DNA of 64,000 nucleotides from positions 20,024 to 84,023 of the forward strand of contig CAYXGT010000001.1 in NCBI GenBank assembly GCA_964464635.1, in the 5' to 3' direction. This stretch comes from CAYLMG01 sp964464635 (lineage in GTDB: Bacteria > Planctomycetota > Phycisphaerae > Sedimentisphaerales > Anaerobacaceae). Below are positions 9,770 to 19,642 of the stretch, piece by piece (the first letter of the stretch is position 1; every line of letters begins with the position of its first letter). The notes below the pieces were generated by a model. That model was not told the DNA's origin and searched no databases. It worked only from the letters and a program-made list of their open reading frames with translations. Made by a program: the position numbers and the translations under genes.

Positions 9770-11116
9770 TTATCTGATTTTATAAAATTCGTCATCTTCC
9801 TCTATTGACCTGACCGGTGCTTTTCTCGCCGGCACATTCCTGCCGGCTGCCGGCGATTTGCTTCGCACCGCATCTGTGAGCATCTCTTTGACCGAAAAAG
9901 GCATCACCTCCTCATAACCTTTCCTGTTGAAAATATATTCACAAGTAAGCTCCAGCCTGACTACGGCATCCTCGCCATACCTGTACAACTTGTTTTCTTC
10001 ATCGTCGTGATTTACCATCTCATAGCTGCTTCTCAGAATTGTTATCTGATTATGCCGCAAGACGCGTTCTTCTTCTCCTGAGAAACCTCTGAATTTATGT
10101 TCCTTAACACTGCAAAGCTCACGGAAAAATTCCGGCAACGCTCTCGCGTCTATCACAACAACAATTCTGAAATGCACGACGTCCATGCTGTCATCGCATT
10201 TCCTCGCTGTCAAAGGCACAACCAAACCATCTTTAAGCGAAACAACATACTTCGGCTTATTGCTGCCTGTCCTGAGCGCCCCCGATATCCTTGCACCTGA
10301 CTTCTCGGCTGCCGTAAAGCTTACAGAAACAATCCGCTTTACAGGAGAGCTGAAAACACTATCAGAACGACGGTTAAGTTTCTCCACCGTCGCCGCAACA
10401 TCCTCTATAATCCAGTAACCAGTCTGCCAGTACCAGCAATCTTCAACTGCCTGTTTCTTCCCGGGATATTCATACTCCTGCCAAAAATCGTATCCTGCCA
10501 TATCCGAAGGATTAATATAAACCGAATTCTTACGGGCTATACCAGTGCAAAGCTCCTCAATTATAATCTTGTCACTCTCTTTCTGACTCTCATCTCTTCT
10601 CCTGACCGCGGGATTATACCCGCCCGTAACAGCAGCAGGGGACCTGTTCATGTGCTTATCCAGCTCAACCTGCGTCGGACAATCACGCCCGTTAAGCCGG
10701 TTTATCATCTCTTCAGCGCCGCTGCGAAAGTTGTTGCCGAAGTCCCGGTAAATATATTGCGAAACCTCATTCGGCGGCGCCGGAAATAAATTGTTTCTCA
10801 GAAGCTGCCGCTGGCTGCTGCTCTCCGTTAAAAGAGATATACTTTGTGCATCCTGAGCAAAAGCATCCTGAAATTCCTTCGCCTGCACCCACTGACGACC
10901 GGAAAGTTCTTCCTGTCCTAAAAATGACTCAACTCTCCTGCCGTTATTTCCGATACTTTCCTTTGCTATCTCCGCCTTAAGATTCTTCTGCATCAGTATG
11001 GTCGGCACAAACAAAAGACCCGCCACCACCGCCAAAATAACCGGTACGACAAGAGAAGAATAATCTCCCAAAAAACTCAGCTTCTTTAAACTATCTTTTA
11101 TTTCCGATATTCCCAT
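9770..11116 (-). CDS. Membrane-anchored PilO-like protein of the PilM cluster
   Basis: 448 aa, not assigned by motif. One transmembrane helix lies at about 20-42 (SSLVVPVILAVVAGLLFVPT). A coiled stretch follows, and the C-terminal about 200 residues look like an alpha/beta domain (MDVVHFRIVVVIDARALPEF), reminiscent of the ferredoxin-like folds of PilO/GspM. It begins 52 bp after the PilM-fusion gene, with another cluster member 79 bp downstream. An inner-membrane role in a type IV pilus or type II secretion-like platform is inferred from the operon. The C-terminal tail is rich in Lys/Arg/Pro and then acidic. Confidence 0.72.
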   Translation of the reverse strand: MGISEIKDSLKKLSFLGDYSSLVVPVILAVVAGLLFVPTILMQKNLKAEIAKESIGNNGRRVESFLGQEELSGRQWVQAKEFQDAFAQDAQSISLLTESSSQRQLLRNNLFPAPPNEVSQYIYRDFGNNFRSGAEEMINRLNGRDCPTQVELDKHMNRSPAAVTGGYNPAVRRRDESQKESDKIIIEELCTGIARKNSVYINPSDMAGYDFWQEYEYPGKKQAVEDCWYWQTGYWIIEDVAATVEKLNRRSDSVFSSPVKRIVSVSFTAAEKSGARISGALRTGSNKPKYVVSLKDGLVVPLTARKCDDSMDVVHFRIVVVIDARALPEFFRELCSVKEHKFRGFSGEEERVLRHNQITILRSSYEMVNHDDEENKLYRYGEDAVVRLELTCEYIFNRKGYEEVMPFSVKEMLTDAVRSKSPAAGRNVPARKAPVRSIEEDDEFYKIR

Positions 11117-11168
11117 TTTAGCTCACCAAAATCTAATCTCATCGACTCCGGGACAAAACAACAAACCG

Positions 11169-13469
11169 CTATTTGCCCGCCGTCAGGGCCGCTGTTTCTT
11201 TCGGCGCATCCAGCCAGAGTAACTTGGCTCTTAATATAAACCAGTAGTCATTGGTTTCATAAGCTATTCTGCCGGTCTCATCTGTCATCGGCGTCCCGTC
11301 CTCATTGTACTTCGTAACTTTGCTGATAACCTCTTTGGTCATAGGGTCAATCAGAATCTGCTCGGTTATTAACCTCTGAGCCCTGTCAGGCTGGCCCAAA
11401 TAAACTGCCGTCCTGCTGCCGGCATCTGACCTGGTTTCTATCTGCCTCTCAGACTCAACACCTATCCCAACCGGCGGAGCATCCAATTCTGTTTTCAAAT
11501 CAATAGGATGTATCTCCAGGCTGAAATGCTCAGGATTAGACCTCTCAAACAACTTAAAAGGGCTGTTACCGTCAACTACAAAGTCAAGGTCCTTCAAACG
11601 TGTTATAAAACCCCACCTGTCACGGTCATTGCCGACTTCGAGAGGATCCATCAGCTTATGAATATCTTTATACGGGCTGTACCCGGTTATAGTTACTAAA
11701 AATCCGGCACGGCTTTCCACCTGCGCCTGCTCAGGTTCTTCTCCGTACGCTTCATCTATCGTTATGTCAGCCATTTCCCTTGCCCTCCTGACCTCTTCTG
11801 CTCTCCTCCTTATCTCCTCCTGCCACCTATCGTATCTCTCCTGTTCGGTTAACGGGGTATCAACAGTCGTCGAAGTCGTTCTCGGTGCGATGCTAACCCT
11901 GCGCCTTTGCTGACCTTCGAATACCGCCGCCGAAATGTCACTTTCAAAACTAATGTACATATTCGTTATAAATATCTGCTTTCGCTCCTTGCGGTCAATC
12001 TTCTTAACCTCTTCTACATTACCCGCCGCAAACGCGCGATATAGCAGCCTTTGCAGCTGCTCTGAAGTATTCCGCTCATTCGGCAAAGCTAAAATTACCG
12101 TCTGTATCAGTTCCGGAACAACATCTCGATACCTGAAAAGACCAAGATACTTTTCCATTATAGATTGCGTCTGTGGTTGTCTCTGCTCTTGTTCCTGGAG
12201 CCTGTCGTTGGCGAGCTGCGCGTTATTTGCAATATCCTCTATCCTGTCCCGGGTTTGCTGCCTGCCGCGGTAGCTGGCCTTGTCAAAAAGTATCCTCCCG
12301 AAAGCCAGCACCGAAATAACCAGCAGGAAAGATGCCGCAGCCACAAAATATTTCGCCTTGCTCGCCCATGACATCGAACGCGCTATATGACGGGGAAGAA
12401 GGTTACTTTCTATTTTGCCGAGACCCAGGGCCTGCAGACCCAAACCATAAACAACGCCAAATTCGCATACATTCTCATGAAAACTCGCTGCCGAAACATC
12501 CGGCCCCATCGAAAGCTTATCAAAAGAATCTGTCCTTTCAATCGGCATCTGAAGACTCTGCTGAAGATATTTCGCCAGGCCGCGCATCCTCGTGCCGCCG
12601 CCCATAGCCACTATCTTGGCAAGTTTCGTATCAGGATTGCTGCTTTTATAAAATCCTATCGACCTTTGTATCTCCGATGCCAAATCGGCAAATACCGGCT
12701 TCATCGCCTGTAGTATTTGCCTGGCGTATTTGCTCGTCGTTGCATTACGCTTGAGCTTCTCCGCCTTCTCAAAATTAATTTTGAACGCATCCGCTATCGC
12801 TTTTGTAAATGAGTTGCCCCCCATCGAAATACATCTTTGCCACACACCTGCCCTCGTACAAACCACCAGGTCTGAATACTCCGCACCTATATTAAGAATA
12901 ACAATGCCCTGCCCGCCTGATTTCGACAAATCCGAACGGTCATAAAGAGCATAGTTATAAAGCGCCATCGGCGCCATCTGTATAAACCTGACCTGTATAT
13001 CCTCTCTGCCGAAATGCGCCAGCATCGAAGTTATAACTTCACTTTTAATCGCAAATATCCCGACCCTGTTCTCTTCGCTGCTTTCGTCCTCCATTAACTG
13101 CCAGTCCCACTGAACATCATTAATGTCGAAGGGAATCTGCTGAACCGCCTCGAACCGGATTATTTCCGGAATCCGCTTCTGCTCGACGGGCGGAAGGGTG
13201 ATAAAACGGGCAAAACTGTTCTGGCTCGGAAGAGAAATTATTATATCTGTCTTCTCAAGGTCATGTTTCTGTACGAACTGACGAAGTGAAATCGCTATCA
13301 GCTCCTCTCTCTCCAGGTTCTTTACATCCTTGCCGGTAAGAATTTTGCCGTGTTTGATGCTGTCAAAGTCTATTGCCTCAACAACTCCATTGACATCGGT
13401 CAGACGAAGTGCCTTCAGGGAGCTGCTGCCTATATCTATTGCCCAGATCGAACTGCTGACAGATGCCAT
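11169..13469 (-). CDS. pilM: PilM-like actin-fold ATPase fused to a membrane/PilN-like region
   Basis: 766 aa, about twice the usual PilM length. Residues 1-355 are an FtsA/PilM-type actin fold: phosphate-1 loop WAIDIGSSSLKALRL, a second phosphate motif in ILNIGAEYSDLVV, and an adenosine motif IVAMGGGTRMRGLA. A transmembrane helix follows at about 376-397, then a coiled-coil (many Q/E/R) and an extracytoplasmic domain of about 330 residues containing AGFLVTITGYSPYKDI. In other bacteria PilM binds the cytoplasmic tail of a separate PilN; here a PilN-like part appears joined in one chain. It is the first gene of the minus-strand cluster, divergent from mtaB. Confidence 0.85.
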   Translation of the reverse strand: MASVSSSIWAIDIGSSSLKALRLTDVNGVVEAIDFDSIKHGKILTGKDVKNLEREELIAISLRQFVQKHDLEKTDIIISLPSQNSFARFITLPPVEQKRIPEIIRFEAVQQIPFDINDVQWDWQLMEDESSEENRVGIFAIKSEVITSMLAHFGREDIQVRFIQMAPMALYNYALYDRSDLSKSGGQGIVILNIGAEYSDLVVCTRAGVWQRCISMGGNSFTKAIADAFKINFEKAEKLKRNATTSKYARQILQAMKPVFADLASEIQRSIGFYKSSNPDTKLAKIVAMGGGTRMRGLAKYLQQSLQMPIERTDSFDKLSMGPDVSAASFHENVCEFGVVYGLGLQALGLGKIESNLLPRHIARSMSWASKAKYFVAAASFLLVISVLAFGRILFDKASYRGRQQTRDRIEDIANNAQLANDRLQEQEQRQPQTQSIMEKYLGLFRYRDVVPELIQTVILALPNERNTSEQLQRLLYRAFAAGNVEEVKKIDRKERKQIFITNMYISFESDISAAVFEGQQRRRVSIAPRTTSTTVDTPLTEQERYDRWQEEIRRRAEEVRRAREMADITIDEAYGEEPEQAQVESRAGFLVTITGYSPYKDIHKLMDPLEVGNDRDRWGFITRLKDLDFVVDGNSPFKLFERSNPEHFSLEIHPIDLKTELDAPPVGIGVESERQIETRSDAGSRTAVYLGQPDRAQRLITEQILIDPMTKEVISKVTKYNEDGTPMTDETGRIAYETNDYWFILRAKLLWLDAPKETAALTAGK

Positions 13470-13550
13470 AACAAATCCTCACCTTTACAACCCAATTACG
13501 AACCAACCTCAGGCTTGTCAAACCTTGCCGACAACTATAAATTATACCAT

Positions 13551-14930
13551 ATGATGAAGACTTTTTCCATAAATACTCTCGGCTGTAAGGTCAACCAATA
13601 CGAGAGCCAGCAAATACGCCAGCTTCTCGAAAAGCTCGGCCTTACACAGGTTTTCGACACTGAGAAGCCCGATATTGCCGTTATCAACACCTGCTGTGTA
13701 ACTCATACCGCCTCTGCCAAAAGCCGACAATACATACGAAAAGCTGCAAAAACTGCTCAAAACTCCATAGTCGTCTGCGGCTGCCTGCCGGCCGTAAATA
13801 CCGGAGAACTCAGCGGTTTAGACGAAAAAAACGTTCACATTATTAGAAATCGATTCAATCTTGCCGCTACTTTAACCAAAATAGTCCGGCCAGAAACCCC
13901 CTCTTTGATAAAACCTCCTCATAGCCTAAGTAACGCAACAACAACAAGTAAAGCAAAAAATAACCTGAAAATCAAGGGTGAATTGCCCAATTTACCAGAA
14001 CTTGACCAATTAACCTCATTTAACGGCCATACAAGGGCATTTTTAAAGGTCCAGGATGGCTGTGACGGCCCCTGCAGTTACTGCATTATTCCGAAGGCCC
14101 GACCGGATATCTGCAGCAAACCGCAGGAGCAGGTAATAAATGAGGTTAAGGCACTTGTAGCAGCAGGACATAAGGAAATTGTCATAACCGGAATATGCCT
14201 CGGTGCTTACGGCCAGAATACCGTCAGGAGAAAAAAATGGCCAAAACAAAAAAACGCTCAATTGGCAAAACTGCTCGATAAGGTGGCTGTCGTAGAGAAC
14301 TTAGCTCGAATAAGATTAAGCTCATTAGAGCCTGCCGACGTAACAGAACAGCTTCTCGATACGCTCTGCAGGCACAGTAACATTATGCCGCACCTGCACT
14401 TATCACTACAGTCCGGCTCGGATGCAATCCTGAAAAAAATGGCAAGACAATACAGAATCGATGAATTTTTAAGGACCGTCGAGCTTATAAAAAATCGGCT
14501 TGATAGGCCGGCAATTACCTGTGATTTAATTGTCGGTTTTCCGGGTGAGACAGATTCTGATTTTGAAAATACAGTTGAAGTCGCAAAGACAGTCGGCTTT
14601 TCGAAGATGCATATCTTCAGCTTTTCACCGCGTAAAGGAACTGCCGCTGCCGGTATGCAGCCTTTTATAAATACAAAAATTATCAAGGAGCGTTCGCAGA
14701 TTTTACGCATGCTGAATGACGAGCTGGGCTATAATTTCCGCCGGCAGTTCGAAGGTGAGTATGATACAATTCTTACAGAGTCAGAAAATGAAAAAGTAAT
14801 GGGCAGAAGCAGCAGATATTTTTACGTTAATATCATAAATAATAGCAGCCTGAGCAAAAACCAGCTTGTAAAAGTTAAGCTCATCAAGAACCTCAAAAAC
14901 GAAATGACAGCAGAGCTGTCTAGAGATTAG
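13551..14930 (+). CDS. mtaB: tRNA t6A37 methylthiotransferase MtaB
   Basis: 459 aa radical SAM enzyme converting t6A37 to ms2t6A37 in ANN-decoding tRNAs. The N-terminal UPF0004 domain carries the auxiliary cluster cysteines (FSINTLGCKVN, NTCCVT, CGCLP). The SAM cluster motif is CDGPCSYC (about C171, C175, C178), and the C-terminus is TRAM-like. The MtaB subtype is supported by LGCKVNQYES, whereas MiaB has a different N-terminus. The frame runs open upstream to 13350 but antisense to pilM, so I use the tandem ATGs at 13551/13554. No ribosome site is visible and an A/T-rich -10 lies just upstream, suggesting a leaderless or near-leaderless mRNA. Confidence 0.92.
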   Translation: MMKTFSINTLGCKVNQYESQQIRQLLEKLGLTQVFDTEKPDIAVINTCCVTHTASAKSRQYIRKAAKTAQNSIVVCGCLPAVNTGELSGLDEKNVHIIRNRFNLAATLTKIVRPETPSLIKPPHSLSNATTTSKAKNNLKIKGELPNLPELDQLTSFNGHTRAFLKVQDGCDGPCSYCIIPKARPDICSKPQEQVINEVKALVAAGHKEIVITGICLGAYGQNTVRRKKWPKQKNAQLAKLLDKVAVVENLARIRLSSLEPADVTEQLLDTLCRHSNIMPHLHLSLQSGSDAILKKMARQYRIDEFLRTVELIKNRLDRPAITCDLIVGFPGETDSDFENTVEVAKTVGFSKMHIFSFSPRKGTAAAGMQPFINTKIIKERSQILRMLNDELGYNFRRQFEGEYDTILTESENEKVMGRSSRYFYVNIINNSSLSKNQLVKVKLIKNLKNEMTAELSRD

Positions 14931-15037
14931 TCAATAAATCAAGGAACGAGTATTGTGAGAGTTTGGGATATTAATAATGCTATTTAACTAAGGACCAAAA
15001 AATCAATATCGTAATTATATGATTTGAGAAAAATAAA

Positions 15038-15721
15038 ATGTTTGGTTGGTTAAAAAAAATTGGACTTTTCAAGAAAAAAACATTTTCCGCTGAAGAGTAC
15101 GAGATGCATTATGAGCTTAAGGAAAAGGCTATGGAGCGAATTCTTGGTCCTTTGTATGAGTTGGTAGGTCACGCTCTTATTCCTTTTCAAATGTGCGGAC
15201 CAGTTGATATGTATTATTTTACAAATTGCCTGCCTGGTACGGTCTTTGCAACTATGGAATTAATCGAGCCGGATGGTACAGGCCCAAAGCCTAATCATAT
15301 AGGTACTTATGAGCTTATAACATGCACAAAGTTAAATATGCCGCCCCCTGAACCTCGTAAAGTGAGAAAAAAAAGAATAGAAGAAGGCCGACTTACTGAA
15401 TTTGATAAGATTGAATGTAGAATGAAGGGTATTATGACAACAATGGGAAATTACAGTTATCAAGCCGTTATAAATCCAGGCGAAACTGCGGAAATACCTT
15501 GGGAGGACGAAGAAACAAGTTACCTTATTTTCGATGAGTTTGACACGAAAGGAGTTCCTTTCGAGATTGAAGGTAAAAAGCATTGTTTATTATTATGTAT
15601 TGAAATTATCCGCTCTGAAATGGAATATGCCAGAAAGTTTGGTTCACGCTCACTTTTGACAAAGCTTAAAGAAGCAGGATTTTATCCTTATTCTGATCTT
15701 GACAGAAAGCCGGTAGTATAA
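15038..15721 (+). CDS. Suppressor-of-fused (SUFU)-like domain protein
   Basis: 227 aa, cytoplasmic, no signal peptide. The middle contains a pattern typical of bacterial SUFU-domain proteins: HALIPFQMCGPVDMYYF, then PGTVFATMEL and IGTYELITCT. The end has HCLLLCIEIIRSEMEYARK, similar to the C-terminal 'LLLLPIxxxE' helix of the family. Bacterial SUFU-like proteins are often tied to polymorphic toxin immunity, but no toxin gene is seen nearby. The gene stands alone between mtaB and a repeat-rich gap. The assignment rests on recalled motif similarity and is moderate. Confidence 0.6.
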   Translation: MFGWLKKIGLFKKKTFSAEEYEMHYELKEKAMERILGPLYELVGHALIPFQMCGPVDMYYFTNCLPGTVFATMELIEPDGTGPKPNHIGTYELITCTKLNMPPPEPRKVRKKRIEEGRLTEFDKIECRMKGIMTTMGNYSYQAVINPGETAEIPWEDEETSYLIFDEFDTKGVPFEIEGKKHCLLLCIEIIRSEMEYARKFGSRSLLTKLKEAGFYPYSDLDRKPVV

Positions 15722-16197
15722 GCATACTTAAATTATAGAAATTATAGGGTGACATTAAAATTATAGGAAATTTTAGGGGACGTTGGAAATTATAGGGGAC
15801 GTTTACATATTTATGTTAAAATTTACTGGCGCAATCCGCAGTAAACTTGTTTACCTTTTTTATGTCTAATATTTTCAGTGGAATCTGTGAAATCAGTGGC
15901 TAAATAATTCTCTTTGGCCTTGTTCTCTTGTGACTTTTGACATATTTCTTCGTGTTATTTCGTGTTTATTCGTGTTAATTCGTGGTTCCAAAATCTGTTT
16001 AATCAGTGAAATTAGCGATTAAATAATTATTTTTCCATTGTATTTATCGCCTTAATTGGTATGATACTGCTGTGTGTTAGAAAACACACGTAACGCGGAG
16101 GTCCGCACGTTTCTAAACAGCCCGCCCTGAGCAATGTCGAATGGGCAGTTCAAGTCAGATATTATTTCGTAAGTCTATTTATGCAAGGAACTTATAG
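15722..16197. repeat. Repeat-rich gap: ATAGGGGACGT copies and decayed hairpin repeats
   Basis: No gene is supported. At 15735-15810 there are three or four imperfect copies of an AATTATAGGGGACGTT-like unit. At about 15945-15990 a block repeats variants of TTCGTGTTAATTCGTGG, the same family seen near 59.1, 60.7 and 61.2 kb. At 16075-16115 TTAGAAA pairs with TTTCTAA around an inner GCGGA/TCCGC hairpin. At about 16122-16147 a GCCCTGAGC...GAATGGGC element resembles REP-like repeats common in environmental genomes. This looks like a landing zone for small repeats. Confidence 0.6.
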
Positions 16198-16462
16198 ATG
16201 TCAAATAATCGCGAGACACTAGAAACGTGTATCCAGCATCAGGGGTCTAAAATCGGTAAACTAATTAACAAATTCACCAATTCACCAATTAACTTTCAAA
16301 ACCCACCTCTACATTTGTCGAGAGAGCTCTACAAATCAAACCTTTTTATGCAAAACGAACCCAATTTTAAAATTGACCAGATTGACGCAAGTGCTTACTA
16401 TAGAAATGGTTATGGCATTTTCAAGCTTCTTTTCCGCCGAAATAACGAAGCCAAACGAACCC

Positions 16463-16501
16463 AAAACGAACCCAATTTTAGCCCAAAATTGGGTTCGTTT
16501 T
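16463..16501. repeat. 17-bp inverted repeat containing ACGAACCCAATTTT units
   Basis: AAAACGAACCCAATTTT (16463-16479) and its exact reverse complement (16485-16501) flank a 5-nt loop. Another direct copy of the arm lies near 16350-16367 and a shorter one at 16452-16462. When translated these give 'NEPNF'-type peptides, which explains the long open frame upstream of the receiver gene. Confidence 0.8.
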
Positions 16502-16660
16502 TCCAATATTGGCTTTGTATCAATGGCAGGGCCGACCTAAGTACAAACTGTCGGAATGGCAGTGAAATGGGGATTTTGGCAGGGAGGGTTGATGGAAGCA
16601 TATTTTATAAGACCATATCAGGTAAGCAGTTAGCAGAAGAACGCCCCGCAAAAAAGGCGT

Positions 16661-16675
16661 TGGCACAAAATTTGC
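16661..16675 (+). promoter_or_regulatory. Sigma-54 (RpoN) promoter
   Basis: TGGCAC-N5-TTGC matches the -24/-12 core perfectly. Transcription would begin near 16687, about 24 nt before the receiver-domain start at 16711, and could continue into groES-groEL. No activator site was identified. Confidence 0.7.
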
Positions 16676-16710
16676 GTATCTGCAGGTGGTTATTATACAG
16701 GATTCATGTT

Positions 16711-17118
16711 ATGGCTGGCGGATTATTAGAACCTCAGGATATAAACGTGCTCGCAAGCGCAGCGGACTGGGCATGGCCTGAAGCGCTGCACGATATATTC
16801 GAGCCCAGAGGCGTGACGCTGATGGTGGCGGGCAGCGCAGATGAGTTCGTTAACGTGCTAAGGCAAAGACGGATTCACGCGGCAATAATAGATATCGACT
16901 GCGAGACGGGCGGGCTGACAACGATAAGAATAATTAAAATGGATTACCCGCGGCTGCCCTGCCTTCTGCTGAAAGCGATGGCGGATGAGCAGCTTCTGGG
17001 AAAGGCGCTGGAGCTGGACGTCTTCAGCGTCCTGGATAAGCCGATAGATATGGCTGTTCTGCAGCAGCAGTTGAACAGGCTGTTTATTAAGCGCTATGAT
17101 AGTAATATTTTTGCATAG
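16711..17118 (+). CDS. Stand-alone receiver-like domain protein upstream of groESL
   Basis: 135 aa, a single CheY-like alpha/beta domain without an output domain. The probable phosphoacceptor Asp lies in AAIIDIDC and the conserved Lys in SVLDKPID. The usual Thr/Ser position reads LLLKAMAD, so signalling geometry may differ. I place the start at 16711 because a sigma-54 promoter ends at 16675 and the frame further upstream is translated repeat DNA. groES starts 73 bp downstream on the same strand, so this gene may be co-transcribed with the chaperonin. A role in controlling the heat-shock operon is inference only. Confidence 0.7.
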   Translation: MAGGLLEPQDINVLASAADWAWPEALHDIFEPRGVTLMVAGSADEFVNVLRQRRIHAAIIDIDCETGGLTTIRIIKMDYPRLPCLLLKAMADEQLLGKALELDVFSVLDKPIDMAVLQQQLNRLFIKRYDSNIFA

Positions 17119-17191
17119 CGTAAGGCGGGTATAAGTATTATTATCTTTAAGAAGTTATTTATACAGGTGTAAGGAAAGGAGTAGTAAGAAT

Positions 17192-17479
17192 ATGAAGATA
17201 CGGCCATTAGGTGATAAAGTTCTGGTACAGCGGGTAGAGGCGGAGAACAAGACGGCTGGTGGTATTGTGCTGCCGGACACGGCAAAAGAAAAACCGCAAA
17301 GAGGAAAAGTCGTAAGCGTCGGGGACGGCAAGGTTACCGAGGACGGCACGAAGCAGAAGATGCAGGTCAAAAAGGGTGATATGGTTCTGTTCACCAGCTA
17401 TGCCGGAACGGAGATAAAAATTGAGGGCAAAGAATACCTGATTATGAGCGAGCCGGATATTATGGCGATTATAGAATAA
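17192..17479 (+). CDS. groES: Co-chaperonin GroES
   Basis: 95 aa, the normal family length. It forms the heptameric lid of the GroEL chamber. Diagnostic segments are [16 protein letters not shown], the mobile loop [16 protein letters not shown], and the roof/edge sequences [20 protein letters not shown] strong AAGGAAAGGAG ribosome site precedes it. groEL follows after 58 bp. No CIRCE (HrcA) operator was seen ahead of the pair. Confidence 0.97.
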   Translation: MKIRPLGDKVLVQRVEAENKTAGGIVLPDTAKEKPQRGKVVSVGDGKVTEDGTKQKMQVKKGDMVLFTSYAGTEIKIEGKEYLIMSEPDIMAIIE

Positions 17480-17522
17480 GGCAGGCGGGTTAATTGATGA
17501 CGAAAGAAAAATTTAAGTATAA

Positions 17523-19166
<1,644 letters not shown>

Positions 19167-19237
19167 TTTAGTTGCTGGTCGCTCGTGGTCAGTAAAAAAA
19201 TGGTTGATTTAAGAAAGTAAGTTATAGCGATTTTTGG

Positions 19238-19263
19238 GACGGCCGAGAGGAATCGGCCGTTCC
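19238..19263 (+). terminator. GC-rich hairpin after groEL
   Basis: GGACGGCCGA pairs with TCGGCCGTTCC around a short loop. The following AATTATT is only weakly T-rich, so termination efficiency is uncertain. Confidence 0.45.
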
Positions 19264-19282
19264 AATTATTAGGAAGATAAAG

Positions 19283-19573
19283 ATGAGTTTTAAGTTTTAT
19301 ACAAGTATGCTTTCGCTGGCATCGAGGCGGATGGCAGCGGGGATTTTTATTGTCGGGATGCTGCTGACGGGTTTTGGTTTTCTGATTTATCTTCTGCCGA
19401 AACTTTTTGCAACTCTGGCGGCACTGTTTTTTTTCTTTCTCGGAGCATGTTGTATCGTGATGGGAATAAAGATTTTATGGGCACAGCACAAGTTTAACAA
19501 AATGAGTATGGACAATGGAAGCGATTACCGGCAGAACGTTCGGATACGCGCCGAAGATGATTATGAACAGTGA
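19283..19573 (+). CDS. Small two-helix membrane protein, unknown
   Basis: 96 aa, family not recognised. Two hydrophobic helices (about 18-39 and 44-66; the second is very Phe-rich, ALFFFFLGACCIVMG) are joined by a tight turn, with a charged C-terminal tail. The AGGAAGATAAAG ribosome site is good. It lies between groEL and rnr on the same strand, 66 bp before the RNase R frame. Functional inference is not justified beyond inner-membrane location. Confidence 0.65.
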   Translation: MSFKFYTSMLSLASRRMAAGIFIVGMLLTGFGFLIYLLPKLFATLAALFFFFLGACCIVMGIKILWAQHKFNKMSMDNGSDYRQNVRIRAEDDYEQ

Positions 19574-19642
19574 AAAGACGGAGGTTCGGGGGATTATATT
19601 TGTGATTGAGAGCAGCTCAGGCGAGGGGTATAATCTGAATTG

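Noticed and set aside
13350..13550. Upstream extension of mtaB
   Set aside because: It is antisense to the conserved start of pilM, and MtaB proteins begin at the KTFSINTLGCKVN sequence.
16198..16710. Long in-frame extension of the receiver-domain gene
   Set aside because: It translates repeat DNA and lies upstream of, and across, a sigma-54 promoter; the start at 16711 fits better.
17119..17191. CIRCE operator before groES
   Set aside because: No TTAGCACTC-N9-GAGTGCTAA or close variant is present.
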